Source: Deltaproteobacteria bacterium (GTDB taxonomy: Bacteria > Myxococcota > XYA12-FULL-58-9). From it: 64,000 nucleotides of DNA. Below, one piece after another: positions 45,312 through 54,435 of this stretch. Both the position numbers and the translations under genes were made by a program. The notes beneath the pieces were generated by a model, which was not told where the DNA came from, did no database searches, and worked only from the letters and a program-made list of their open reading frames with translations. Positions within the stretch are counted from its first letter, which is position 1. Every line of letters begins with the position of its first letter. Location of the stretch: contig JACRCV010000064.1 of the NCBI GenBank assembly GCA_016218825.1, forward strand, positions 172,347 to 236,346, given 5' to 3'.

Positions 45312-45917
45312 CTATTTCAGCTGCTTGACGAAGAAGCGCCGCCCGATCTCGGTGGCGAGGGCCTCGAGCGCCAGCGGCGCCAGCGCCTTGGCGTCTTTGC
45401 CGTCGAACCAGGCGATGAGCTGGTCGCGCAACGCCTCGACCTCGTGCGGATCATTCTGCTGCTTGGTGGCGCTGCTCACGGCGCCGGCGCTCCACGGCGG
45501 CTCGTTCTTCGGCTCGATGCTCTTCTCCCGCACCCATTCGACGATACGCTGCCGCATCTTCTCGTCGCGGAACTCGAACCAGCGGCGCCGCTCCTCCGGG
45601 CTCGTCAGCAGGATGTCCTTGAAGCGCCGAAACGCGCCCTTGCCGTTGATCGCCGCTTCGACCCGCGTCTTCAGGTCGGGGTCGGCGATGGTCGCGACGA
45701 ACTCGTCGACCCACTGGTACTGGATGCGCGACGGGATCGCGTCGATGGCGACGTAGTCGGCCTTGTTGCTCTGCACCGCCGCGAAGCCCGGGTCCCCCGG
45801 CGGCAGCTTGACGATCGAGCCGTCGGCCAGCGACAGGTAGCAACGCACGTCCGGGACCGGCATCTGAAACGCGCCGTGAAGCCCAGTCCAGTCGATATTC
45901 AGCTCGCGCACGGTCAC
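45312..45917 (-). CDS. UPF0158 family protein
   Basis: About 201 aa. The family signature is clear in the middle: QYQWVDEFVATIADPDLKTR, then AAINGKGAFRRFKDILL and RRRWFEFRDEKMRQRIVEW, ending a conserved domain whose biochemical role is unknown. Start codons are ambiguous: GTG 45917 was taken because it begins VTVRELNIDW, but TTG 45932 and GTG 45911 are possible. It directly follows the methyltransferase-coiled-coil gene (17 bp) and is probably cotranscribed with it. It is convergent with the large TPR gene, with repeat copy B between them. Confidence 0.85.
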   Translation of the reverse strand: MTVRELNIDWTGLHGAFQMPVPDVRCYLSLADGSIVKLPPGDPGFAAVQSNKADYVAIDAIPSRIQYQWVDEFVATIADPDLKTRVEAAINGKGAFRRFKDILLTSPEERRRWFEFRDEKMRQRIVEWVREKSIEPKNEPPWSAGAVSSATKQQNDPHEVEALRDQLIAWFDGKDAKALAPLALEALATEIGRRFFVKQLK

Positions 45918-45933
45918 CAATCCCAGTGCCAAT

Positions 45934-48624
45934 CTAACGCCGATTTTGCGGCGGCGGAACAGAGTTCGCGATCAAATCCTCGATGTCGGCGAGGCTCTTC
46001 TCGATCGGTCGACCGACAGCGTCGCGGGCGACCGGCGCCGCGGTCACCTTGGTGACCTCGGGCACCCCGTCGTGCATCAGGTCGGTGAGCCGCTGCACCT
46101 CGGCGGCGAGCGCGTCACGCTCCGCCTCGATGCCCGCGTGTCGCATCCGCTGCCGGGCGAGCTCCTCGCGCAGCTGCTCGCTCTTGACCTTCTCTTGCCG
46201 CGTCGTCTCCGCGACCGTCTGCTGTTGCTGCTGGTGGCGCTCGAGCTCGGCCTTGAGCTGATCGCGCTCCTCGAGGGCGTGCTGCAGCATCCCGGCGATC
46301 TCGTTGTTCATCGGCGGCGCGGCCGCCGTCTCGGTCTGGAGGCGGGCGAGCTCCGCCTGCAGCGCGGTCTCGCGCTCCCGGGTCGCTGTGGCCTCGTCGA
46401 GGAGATCCTTGATCTGCTGCTCGAACGACGCCCGGTCCTTGACCAGCCGCTCGACCTCGGCCTCGAGCTCGGTCGCCTTGCCGCGGGTCGCCTCGGCTTG
46501 GATCTGAGCCTGGGTCAGCTCGGTCGTCAGCCGCTCGATGTTCTCCTGCTGCTCACCCTGTGCCGCCAACCGGTCGCGCTCGGCCTCGAGCTCGGTCAGC
46601 CGCGCCGCCGCGGCGGCGTGCTGCTCGTGCAGCTGATCGAGCTTGGCCTCGAGCTCGACGCGGACGTCGTCGACCTTTGCGTTGGCCGCGGCGAGCTGCT
46701 CGGTGAGCGTCACGACCGCGGTCTCGGCGACCCCGAGCTTCTGCGCCAGCTCGGCGCGTTTGTCTTCGATCTTGGCGAGCTCGGCCTCGAGGTGCTGCTG
46801 CATCTCGTCGAGCTTCGTCGTCGCCGCGTCGAGCTCCGCCTTCGCGGTGTTCTGCTGCTCTTCGGCGGCGGCCAGCGCCGCGCGCGCGGTGTCGCGCTCG
46901 GCTTGCACCGCGGCCATCGCCGCGCTCGTGCCGCTTTGACTGTCGGCGACCGAAGTGAGCTGCTCGCGGAGGGTGTCGCGCTCGACGTTCACCGCGGTCA
47001 GGCGCTCTTGCTGGCTGCCGAGCTCGTCGAGGGCGTCGGTGAGCTGCTGCCGGAGCGCGTCGCGCTCCGCCACCATCGGCTGCAGCTGTGCCACCGCGGT
47101 GTCGCGCGCCCCGCCGGCCTCGTTGAGCTGCTCCGTCGCGGCGTCGCGCTCGGCGGTGGTCGCGGTGAGCTGCGCTTGCAGGGCGTCGTGCTCGGCGCTC
47201 AGGCGGGCGAGGTCTTCGTTCAAAGCCGCTTGGTCGTTGCTGACGCCGCCGAGCTGTTCTCGAAAGGCGTCGCGTTCGGCACAGGCCGCGGTGAGCTGCT
47301 CGGCGAGCAGGGTGCGTTCGGCGAGGTTGCTGTCGACGAGCGCCGCCTTGCTGACCAAGAGCTGCTGCAGCTCGTCGCGCTCGGTCTCGACGTGGCGCAG
47401 ACGCTCCTCCAGGCGGCTGTGGTCGGCGCGCAGCGTCTCCAGGCCGGCCTCGGCGTCCGCCAGGCGGGCGCTGAGCTGGTCGCGGGCGCGCTCGGCCTCG
47501 GTGAGCGACGCCTGCATCGACTCGCGGTTGCGCTCTGCCTCCGGGAGGTTGCGCGACAGCTGCAGCGACAGCGCGTCGCGTTCCGCCTCGGTCTCGGCGA
47601 GGCTGACCTTGACGGTCTCGAGGTCGCTCGACAGGGTCGCGGCGCGGGCCTTCAGATCGGCGAGCGCCTGCTCGTTCGAGCTCTGGACCTTGGCGTGGTC
47701 GCGGTTGGCGTTCTCGAGCTCGTGGTCGAGCGCCACCAGCCGCTCCTCCGCGGCGCTCAGCCGGTCGCGGGCGGCGCTGAGCTCCTGGCCGTTCTGCTCC
47801 AGGCGCGTCAACAGCTTGTTGATCTCGTCGTCCTTCTCCTCCGCCTGCGCCTCGAGCGCGACGAGGCGCTGTTGCGCCTTCTGCGCCGCCGCGGAGGTCA
47901 GGGGCGCCAGGGCGGGCGGCTGCGGCCGCGCCAGGGTGTCGGCGACCGCGCTGAACGGCACCTGGACGATGGTGAGATCGTCGCGGCGCAGCGGCTCCGG
48001 GCCGAAGACCAAGAGGTACCAACCGGGCGCCTCGTCCTCGTCCGGCAACAGCGAGCGATCCAGCGCCAGCCCGGGCTCCTCGGCCTCGGACTCGAAATCG
48101 AAGAACAGGTTGGCGAGCACCGGCGACTGGCCGAAGAGCGTCAGCTTGCCGAAGGCGCCGGACAGCTTGGCGAAGATCTCTTGATAGGTGAGCTCCGCCT
48201 CGTAGCGCGTCCCCGACAACGCGCTCAAGGTGCGGCCCTCGGGGTTGGCGACCGCGAGCGCCAGGTAGCCGTCGGGTGCCAGAATGCGGCGGAGCTCGTT
48301 CACCCAGGCCTCGTCGTGATGCAGCCAGGCGCCGAGGTCGTGGCAGATGATGAGGTCGAAGGCGGCGTCGGCGAAGGGCAGCGGCGGCTCGGGCAGCTGC
48401 ACCACCTCGACCCCTTCGACACCGGCGTCGGCGAGGGCGGCGGTGACCGTGCTCGGGTCGGCGGCGGCGGCGGTCAGCTCGCCGACGTTGTTCTCGGCCA
48501 ACAGCAGCAGGCCGCGGGCCTCACCGCCCAGGTCGAGGACGCGTTTCTCTGCCGCCAGTTGGCTGAGCAGCACGTAGCGAGAGTGAACCTCGAGCTCTGC
48601 GATCGGGCGCGTTTGCGACGTCAT
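45934..48624 (-). CDS. Methyltransferase-like domain fused to a long coiled coil
   Basis: 896 aa. Residues ~15-180 resemble a class I SAM methyltransferase: KRVLDLGGEARGLLLLAEN as the nucleotide loop (with GGEARG in place of the usual GxGxG) and AFDLIICHDLGAWLHHDEAW; it may be catalytically weak. A linker leads into a continuous coiled coil of ~600 residues (about 250-850; heptads such as ERDALRQQLTDALDELGSQQ). It ends in IADLIANSV-like sequence (LADIEDLIANSVPPPQNRR). Proteins with a globular head and a long coiled coil act as polarity or cytoskeletal scaffolds in myxobacteria. Its ATG overlaps the stop of the upstream membrane-protein gene by 4 bp (ATGA). Confidence 0.85.
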   Translation of the reverse strand: MTSQTRPIAELEVHSRYVLLSQLAAEKRVLDLGGEARGLLLLAENNVGELTAAAADPSTVTAALADAGVEGVEVVQLPEPPLPFADAAFDLIICHDLGAWLHHDEAWVNELRRILAPDGYLALAVANPEGRTLSALSGTRYEAELTYQEIFAKLSGAFGKLTLFGQSPVLANLFFDFESEAEEPGLALDRSLLPDEDEAPGWYLLVFGPEPLRRDDLTIVQVPFSAVADTLARPQPPALAPLTSAAAQKAQQRLVALEAQAEEKDDEINKLLTRLEQNGQELSAARDRLSAAEERLVALDHELENANRDHAKVQSSNEQALADLKARAATLSSDLETVKVSLAETEAERDALSLQLSRNLPEAERNRESMQASLTEAERARDQLSARLADAEAGLETLRADHSRLEERLRHVETERDELQQLLVSKAALVDSNLAERTLLAEQLTAACAERDAFREQLGGVSNDQAALNEDLARLSAEHDALQAQLTATTAERDAATEQLNEAGGARDTAVAQLQPMVAERDALRQQLTDALDELGSQQERLTAVNVERDTLREQLTSVADSQSGTSAAMAAVQAERDTARAALAAAEEQQNTAKAELDAATTKLDEMQQHLEAELAKIEDKRAELAQKLGVAETAVVTLTEQLAAANAKVDDVRVELEAKLDQLHEQHAAAAARLTELEAERDRLAAQGEQQENIERLTTELTQAQIQAEATRGKATELEAEVERLVKDRASFEQQIKDLLDEATATRERETALQAELARLQTETAAAPPMNNEIAGMLQHALEERDQLKAELERHQQQQQTVAETTRQEKVKSEQLREELARQRMRHAGIEAERDALAAEVQRLTDLMHDGVPEVTKVTAAPVARDAVGRPIEKSLADIEDLIANSVPPPQNRR

Positions 48625-49442
48625 GGATGGAGGCCGTTGTCAAGTCGCTCCTCTGCCGTCCCCGGAGCGGCAGGCGCGGCGAGCGGGCCGGTGCCTACCG
48701 CGGGGGTGGGAGTCGCGGGTTGAGGAGTTGGGGCGACGAGGAGGCCCGGCGGAGTCTCGGGGGCTTCGGCGGGGAGCGGCGGGCGTGGTGGTGGCGGTTG
48801 GAAGGTGGAGGTCGGCGACACGTCGCGGTAGTCGTTCAGGCGGCGCTCGATCTCGGCGGCCCAGCGCGCCGCGTCCGCGGCCTCGGTAGGGCCGAGCTCG
48901 CGCGCCAGCTTGAACTCGGCGAGCGCCTGCTGCAGCCGGGTGCCGATCTCGTTGACGATGCGCCGGCCGTTGCCGTAGGCGACGTCGGCGCGCAGGCGCT
49001 TGAGCTCGACCCGTTGTTGCTCGGAGAGGCCGGGGAGGATCTCGCTGCGGCGTACGTAGCCGGCCGCGAGCTCGAAGTCGCCGGGCGCGATCGACTTCAG
49101 GCGCGCCCGGGTCCAGCCGGCGAACAACGCGAACAGGGCGCGGTCGACGTCGACGCGGTCGTCGTAGACCTCGGTGGGCGACAAGGTCTCGCCGGCCGGG
49201 ATCGGGATCGGGGCGTAGGCCGCGGCGAGCTCCGCGGCCTCCGGGGTAAAGGGCTCGAACCCCCACGGCAGGTGCCGGCCGCGCTCGACCACCAAGGTCT
49301 GGCCCTCGGTCGTCAGGCGATAGCGATGGCTGTTGATCTCGGCCAACAGGTAGGTGACCGCGCCGCCGAGCGCGACCACGATGATCGCCACGAGCACCGC
49401 GCCCGCGGCCTTGCCGCTGCTCTTCGGGTCAGGTGGCGCCAT
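48621..49442 (-). CDS. Membrane protein with a Pro-rich tail
   Basis: 273 aa. ATG 49442 was chosen ([20 protein letters not shown]). A single membrane segment lies at about 14-34 ([21 protein letters not shown]), followed by a domain of ~190 residues that contains a helical hairpin ([20 protein letters not shown]), and a Pro-rich tail ([30 protein letters not shown]). It probably faces the periplasm. Its start overlaps the end of hpt by 14 bp, and its stop overlaps the methyltransferase-coiled-coil start. Function unknown. Confidence 0.75.
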   Translation of the reverse strand: MAPPDPKSSGKAAGAVLVAIIVVALGGAVTYLLAEINSHRYRLTTEGQTLVVERGRHLPWGFEPFTPEAAELAAAYAPIPIPAGETLSPTEVYDDRVDVDRALFALFAGWTRARLKSIAPGDFELAAGYVRRSEILPGLSEQQRVELKRLRADVAYGNGRRIVNEIGTRLQQALAEFKLARELGPTEAADAARWAAEIERRLNDYRDVSPTSTFQPPPPRPPLPAEAPETPPGLLVAPTPQPATPTPAVGTGPLAAPAAPGTAEERLDNGLHP

Positions 49443-49977
49443 GGTAGACACCGATGTACGGCAGATTGCGGAACCGGCCGGCGTAGTCCAGGCCGTAGCC
49501 GACCACGAACTTGTTGGGGATCTCGAAGCCGACCCAGTCGATCGCGACCCGGACGCGCGCCCCCTCCGGCTTGTGCAGCAGGGTGCAGACCTTGATGCTG
49601 TTCGGGCGGCGCGTCGCCAGGTTGTCGAGCAGGTAGCGCATCGTCAGGCCGGTGTCGATGATGTCCTCGATGATCAAGATATCCTGGCCTTCGATCGAGC
49701 GGGTCAGGTCGGCGGTGATCTGCACCACGCCGCTCGACTCGGTCTCGTTGCCGTAGCTCGAGATGCCGATGAACTCCGTCGAGATCGGCAGGTCGATGGT
49801 GCGGACGATGTCGGCGAGGAACAGGAAACAACCTTTGAGGATGCCGATCACGCAGACCGGCTTGCCTTCATAGTGGGCGGTGATCTCGCGCCCGAGCTCC
49901 GCGGTGCGCGCCGCGATCTCTTCGGCGCTGAACAGGACGTCGATGTCCCGGTCCCATCTTTCCCTGGTGTTCGCCAT
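49429..49977 (-). CDS. hpt: Hypoxanthine phosphoribosyltransferase
   Basis: 182 aa. A purine-salvage enzyme that makes IMP/GMP from hypoxanthine/guanine and PRPP. The family segments are present: [20 protein letters not shown], the PRPP loop [20 protein letters not shown], and the C-terminal [21 protein letters not shown]. It lies 6 bp after upp, giving adjacent purine and pyrimidine salvage genes. Confidence 0.96.
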   Translation of the reverse strand: MANTRERWDRDIDVLFSAEEIAARTAELGREITAHYEGKPVCVIGILKGCFLFLADIVRTIDLPISTEFIGISSYGNETESSGVVQITADLTRSIEGQDILIIEDIIDTGLTMRYLLDNLATRRPNSIKVCTLLHKPEGARVRVAIDWVGFEIPNKFVVGYGLDYAGRFRNLPYIGVYHGAT

Positions 49978-49983
49978 CGGTCT

Positions 49984-50799
49984 CTAGACGTAGCTGTTGT
50001 TGAGGATTTCCCCCAGGCCGCCGGCGCCCGGCACGATGTAGTCGCGCTCGTTCAGGCCCTTCTCCTGATCCCAATGCTCGCCGAGCTCGGTGCCGAGCAC
50101 CTCGGGCGGCGACAAGCCGCGGTCGAGGCGAACGGCGTAGATGACCATCTCCGGGAGCTCCTGCAGCACCCGGCGGATGTACTCGGGGGTGACGATGAGG
50201 TGCAGGCTGACCATCTTGTGCGGCGGGCCGCCGCCGATGTTCTTGTACATCGACGCGGCGCGTACCATGCTGCTGCCGGTCGCCCCCATCGGGTCGGGAA
50301 AGAGGACGATAGCGTTCTTGACGTCGCCGCCGATCTTGTCGCCCGAGACCGCCACTCCGACCACCTGATGCGACTCGCCGGTGACCCGGCTCATATAGAT
50401 GTGATCCTGGCGCACCGCGTCGGGGTTGAGCAGGCGGGTCAGGGTCTCGAAGGCCACCTGCGACGGCTGCATCCCGGCGCGGGCGATGTTGACCGTCACC
50501 ACCTTGGTCTCCGGGTCGAGGATGCTGCCCGACCAGACGCCGAGCGGCGTCGCGGTGAACATCCGGGTGCGCACCTCCATCTCGCGGCGCGGGAACTCGT
50601 TGGCGATGACCACGCGCACCAGGGTCTCGTAGATGTCGCGGATCAGAGACGTGACCTCGGGTTGGACCGTCTGCGGCCGACACAGCTTGGCGAGCATCGT
50701 CAACAGGACCGGGTCGGCGAGGAGATGGACTTGCTTCCCGTAGCGATGCGGCAGCTCGGAGGGATGATAGGCGTAGGAGTTGTAAGCCCGATCCAACAT
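49984..50799 (-). CDS. upp: Uracil phosphoribosyltransferase, divergent long form
   Basis: 271 aa, longer than the usual ~210. The UPRT fold is seen in VANEFPRREMEVRTRMF-like ligand residues (REMEVRTRM), the PRPP loop VLFPDPMGATGSSMVRA and the C-terminal VPGAGGLGEILNN, which replaces the standard P-G-x-GDxGDR...GT. The divergent end leaves uracil specificity unproven. It converts uracil and PRPP to UMP. It starts 57 bp after the small secreted protein gene and precedes hpt by 6 bp. Confidence 0.75.
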   Translation of the reverse strand: MLDRAYNSYAYHPSELPHRYGKQVHLLADPVLLTMLAKLCRPQTVQPEVTSLIRDIYETLVRVVIANEFPRREMEVRTRMFTATPLGVWSGSILDPETKVVTVNIARAGMQPSQVAFETLTRLLNPDAVRQDHIYMSRVTGESHQVVGVAVSGDKIGGDVKNAIVLFPDPMGATGSSMVRAASMYKNIGGGPPHKMVSLHLIVTPEYIRRVLQELPEMVIYAVRLDRGLSPPEVLGTELGEHWDQEKGLNERDYIVPGAGGLGEILNNSYV

Positions 50800-50855
50800 G
50801 CGGCGGGCATCATACCTACCTGGGTGTGGGTGTCAAAGCGTGTAGTCGGACGGGT

Positions 50856-51113
50856 CTACTTGAAGGGCGCGTTGATCTCGTCGCCGCAGTACTTCTCGAA
50901 CAGGCGATCCGGGCTCTTGCAGAGATGGTCGGCGAGCGGCATCAGCGGGAATTCCTCCCAGGCACCATTGATCCGCACCCGCAGCAGATTGGCGTGCACC
51001 TGCTGCTCGACCACGTCGGTGGGCTTGGTGTCGGCACCGACCGGCGCCAGGAACAACAGCCCCACCGCGAGAACGCTCATCGTGCTCAGAGCCACGGCCA
51101 GGAGACGCTTCAT
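50856..51113 (-). CDS. Small secreted protein
   Basis: 85 aa. A signal peptide (MKRLLAVALSTMSVLAVGLL, cleavage probably after VGA) precedes a ~58-residue mature part with two Cys (HLCKSPDRLFEKYCGDE), which could form a disulfide. No family recognised. It is 57 bp upstream of upp on the same strand and divergent from the BatA/vWA gene. Confidence 0.7.
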   Translation of the reverse strand: MKRLLAVALSTMSVLAVGLLFLAPVGADTKPTDVVEQQVHANLLRVRINGAWEEFPLMPLADHLCKSPDRLFEKYCGDEINAPFK

Positions 51114-51242
51114 GACTGCCTCACCTTCGCTGGCGGCAAACGTGTGGAGAGCCTAGCTATCGAAAGCGCCGCCGTTTGGCAAGCAGCGAATCGCCGCACC
51201 AGGAGGCTTGCGTGCCGGGAGGCGGACCGGCAACGTGTGGCC

Positions 51243-53372
51243 GTGAACAGCTGGTCGTTTGTCCACCCCTGGCTCCTCTTGGGGCTGTTGGGCGTGAGCC
51301 TGCCCATCCTCATCCACTTGATCGGCAAGCGGCGGGCGCCGACGATCTTCTTCGCGGCCTTCGACTTTCTCCTCGCGGTCAACAAGCGCCTGGCGCGGCG
51401 GGAGCGCCTGCGCCAGATCCTGCTGCTCTTGGCCCGCTCACTGGCGCTCGCGGCCTTGGCGCTCGCGGTGGCGCGGCCGACGCCGCACGTCAAGGCGGCG
51501 GTCGGCACCCTCAACCGCCGCCTCGCGGTGGTCGTCGACACCTCGGCGTCGATGGCCTACGTCGACGGCGGCGTGACGCTGTTGTCACGTGCGAAGGACA
51601 AGGCCCGCGAGCTGATGACCCACCTCGAGCCCGGCGATCGGGTGCTGCTGGCGTTCGCCGGGGCGAGGCTCGAGATCCCCTTCGCGCAACCGACCAGCGC
51701 CGCCGCCGCGCTCAAGGCCGCGATCGACAGCATCGACGCGCCCGCCGGGGTCGCCGACATCGGCGCCGCCATTGACGCGCTGCTGGCGCTCTATGGGGCG
51801 GAGGCCGCCGGCGCGACGCTGGTCGTGATCTCCGATCTGGCGCAGAACAGCTTCGCGCACCTGCGGCCGACGGCGCTCGAGCCGCCGCCCGAGGTGCGCC
51901 TGATCGACGCCGCGCTCCGATCCGAGCCGCGCCCCCTCGACAACCTGGCGCTCGAGAAGGTCACGGTCGAAGAAGGCGCGCACGGGGCCGCCGAGCGCCG
52001 CTTCAAGGTCGAGGTGCACAACTACGGCGGCACCGACGTTCGGGACCGTTCGCTCGAGCTCGCGATCGACCTGCGGGTCACGCTGCGCGGCTACATCGAC
52101 GTTCCGGCGCGGGCCACGGCGGAGAAGGTGCTCAGCCAGGCGTTCGACGGCCCGGGGATCTACAGCGGCACGATCCGGCTGTCGGCGCCCGACGGCTATG
52201 CTCAAGACGACCAGCTCGGCTTCCTGACCGCGGTGTCCCCCGGCGTCAAGGTCCTCGCGGTCGACGGCGATCCGCGAACCACGCCCTACGAAGACGAGCT
52301 GTTCTTCCTGCAGCACGCCCTCGAGGTGATCCCCCAAGGCGACCCGCCGCTGCCGCTGCGATTGGCGTCGGTGGACGAGCTCGCCCACGGCGGCGAGGAT
52401 CTGGCGTTCACCGCGTTCGACGTCGTGGTGCTGGCGAACGTCGCCCGCCTCGGCAAAGGCCTGGTCGAGGAGCTCGGGCGCTTCGTGCGCGACGGCGGCG
52501 GGTTGGTGGTGACCGGCGGTGACCGGATGCAGTTCGAGGCCGTCAACGAGGAGCTCGGCGAGCTGTTGCCGCACCCGCTGCGGGACCGGCAGCGCGCCGC
52601 CGACCCCGACGCCGGCACGCCGCCCCTCGGCATCGGTGAGATCGACCTCGACCACCCGATCTTCCAGGGGCTCGGCGCCGCGGCCACCGAGAGCCTGCGC
52701 GCCTCCAGGACCGCCACCTACTTCAACCTCGACGTCGGCGCCGGGGTCCGCGCCCGAACCCTGTTGCGCTTCGAGAACGGGGCGCCGGCGCTCGTCGAGC
52801 GCTCGGTGGGCAAGGGGCGAGTGTTGTTGCTCAGCACCAGCGTCGACGTCGATTGGAGCGACCTCGGCTTGCGCAGCGTGTTTCCGGCGTTGCTGCAGCG
52901 CCTGGCGCGCTACGCCGGCGGCGCGATCGAGGCCGAGGCGCAAGGCGAGGCCAGGGCAGGCGACAGCGTCGACATTCCGTTGCCGACCGGGGCCCGCGCC
53001 GTCGCGCTCATCAGTCCGCGGGGCGTGCGGCGGGAGGTGGCGGTGGCCGACGCGTCCGGGCGGCGCGCGCGCTTCGCGGCGCTCAGTGAGGTGGGGCTGT
53101 ACCGCGCCGAGGTTCTGACCGGTGAATGGACGCCGGCGCCGCGGCTCGCCGTGGTCGTGAACCAGTCGCTGTCGGAGTCGGACTTCACGCCGGTGGCGGC
53201 CAGCCAGATCGCGGAAGCGCTGGGCGGCGACAAGAGCGGTCGCGACGTCCTCGTTCGTCTCGGGGCGGCGACCGGCGGCGACCCGTTCGAGAGCCGCGGT
53301 CAATTCTCGTACTTGTTGCTGGCGCTCGGGTTGTTGTTCGTCACCGAGAGCTTGCTGGCGTCTTTCGGCTGA
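51243..53372 (+). CDS. BatA/vWA-domain membrane protein
   Basis: 709 aa. GTG 51243 opens the standard BatA-type N-terminus (NSWSFVHPWLLLGLLGVSLP, then IHLIGKRRAPTIFFAAFDFL) with two membrane helices (about 8-24 and 60-78). A vWA domain (about 93-240) has an intact MIDAS start DTSAS (Asp99, Ser101, Ser103), and an Ig-like region and a GATase1-like segment (VKVLAVDGDPRTTPYEDELF, GGGLVVTGGDRMQFE) follow. A final helix (YLLLALGLLFVTESLLAS) anchors the C-terminus. Such proteins act with MoxR ATPases; no MoxR gene is adjacent. The 3' end overlaps the convergent EEP gene by 32 bp. Confidence 0.9.
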   Translation: MNSWSFVHPWLLLGLLGVSLPILIHLIGKRRAPTIFFAAFDFLLAVNKRLARRERLRQILLLLARSLALAALALAVARPTPHVKAAVGTLNRRLAVVVDTSASMAYVDGGVTLLSRAKDKARELMTHLEPGDRVLLAFAGARLEIPFAQPTSAAAALKAAIDSIDAPAGVADIGAAIDALLALYGAEAAGATLVVISDLAQNSFAHLRPTALEPPPEVRLIDAALRSEPRPLDNLALEKVTVEEGAHGAAERRFKVEVHNYGGTDVRDRSLELAIDLRVTLRGYIDVPARATAEKVLSQAFDGPGIYSGTIRLSAPDGYAQDDQLGFLTAVSPGVKVLAVDGDPRTTPYEDELFFLQHALEVIPQGDPPLPLRLASVDELAHGGEDLAFTAFDVVVLANVARLGKGLVEELGRFVRDGGGLVVTGGDRMQFEAVNEELGELLPHPLRDRQRAADPDAGTPPLGIGEIDLDHPIFQGLGAAATESLRASRTATYFNLDVGAGVRARTLLRFENGAPALVERSVGKGRVLLLSTSVDVDWSDLGLRSVFPALLQRLARYAGGAIEAEAQGEARAGDSVDIPLPTGARAVALISPRGVRREVAVADASGRRARFAALSEVGLYRAEVLTGEWTPAPRLAVVVNQSLSESDFTPVAASQIAEALGGDKSGRDVLVRLGAATGGDPFESRGQFSYLLLALGLLFVTESLLASFG

Positions 53373-54243
53373 GGCGGGCGACGACGCCGCGGTGGTCCGA
53401 GACCCGGTCGCTGAGGGTGGCGTAGCTGTCGAAGCGCAGGTCTTCGGAGACCAGGATCCAGTCGAGGCGCGCCTGGGGCTTGCGGTTCGGGAAGGTCGGC
53501 TCTCCGGCGTCGGGCGCCCAGGCGACCAGGTCGAGGACGTCGGCGAGCCAGGCGACGCAGGTGGTGTCTTGCCACTCGGAGTTGAAGTCGCCGGCCAGGA
53601 TCAACGGGTGCGGCCGATCAACGAGGGCGCGCTGTAGGATCTCGACCTGACGCCACCGCGTGCCGCGGCTCAAGAAGTCGAGGTGCACCGAGACCACGTC
53701 GACCAGGCCGCCGAGCTCGGGCGCCAAGACCGTGGCGCGCACGAAGCCTTTGGTGTCGTAAGGCGCCTGGGCGAAGCGCACCGACTGCTCCTCGTTGACC
53801 GGTAGGCGCGAGACGATCGCGGTGCCGTAGTCGAGCACCAGCGGCCAGCCGACCGCGACGTGGCGACCGCGGAGGATGAAGTCGAAGCCGGCGTAGCGGG
53901 CGAGGGAGTCGACGTGGTCGAAGGAGCCGCTCCACACCGAGGGGCCGTCCGCCTCCTGCAAGGTGACGACGTCGGGGGCCTCGCGGCGGAGGATGTCGCC
54001 GACGTGGCGCAGGTTCTTGGCGAAGCGGCGGCGGGACAACAGCGCTTGATGGAACGCCAGCTTGCGGCCGTGGGCGAGGTTGAGGGTCATGACCCGCACG
54101 CCCGCCGCCAGCGACGGCTTCGAACGCGGCACCGGTTCATCGGGGGCCGAAAGGATGAGATCGGGATCGTCGCTGGCGCGAAACACCAACCGTAGGGTAG
54201 TCCCCGGATCCGGAATCGGCAACCCCAACCGCCGTCGTCGCAT
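53341..54243 (-). CDS. Endonuclease/exonuclease/phosphatase-family hydrolase
   Basis: 300 aa. The EEP fold is recognised in VMTLNLAHGRK (Asn), DVVTLQEADGP (Glu), VDVVSVHLDFLS, ILAGDFNSEWQDT (Asp, Asn) and RLDWILVSEDL with DHRGVVARL near the end, the metal and catalytic residues of the DNase I/sphingomyelinase superfamily. It lacks a signal peptide (the N-terminus is RRRRLG...). Substrate is not predictable. Its 3' end overlaps the BatA/vWA gene's 3' end by 32 bp. Confidence 0.88.
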   Translation of the reverse strand: MRRRRLGLPIPDPGTTLRLVFRASDDPDLILSAPDEPVPRSKPSLAAGVRVMTLNLAHGRKLAFHQALLSRRRFAKNLRHVGDILRREAPDVVTLQEADGPSVWSGSFDHVDSLARYAGFDFILRGRHVAVGWPLVLDYGTAIVSRLPVNEEQSVRFAQAPYDTKGFVRATVLAPELGGLVDVVSVHLDFLSRGTRWRQVEILQRALVDRPHPLILAGDFNSEWQDTTCVAWLADVLDLVAWAPDAGEPTFPNRKPQARLDWILVSEDLRFDSYATLSDRVSDHRGVVARLSRKTPASSR

Positions 54244-54435
54244 CCAGACGAGCTCGCGATCTCTCCTTTGCCACGCTCGCCCGTTTGGCGCCGCAAGAAA
54301 CTTGACGGCCGGGGATTGTCGTCCAGGGTGCTAATCGGGGTAGACTTTTGGGGTGTGATGCTGTGGCAAAAAGAAACTGCCCCGGCTACAGTTAGATCGC
54401 CTCGAGACTATCACCACCAAAGAGCTTGAGCACCG

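Noticed and set aside
45946..48723. 925-codon plus-strand frame opposite the coiled-coil gene
   Set aside because: It is the mirror of codon-biased heptad repeats (Leu/Glu-rich coils give long open antisense frames) and has no domain.
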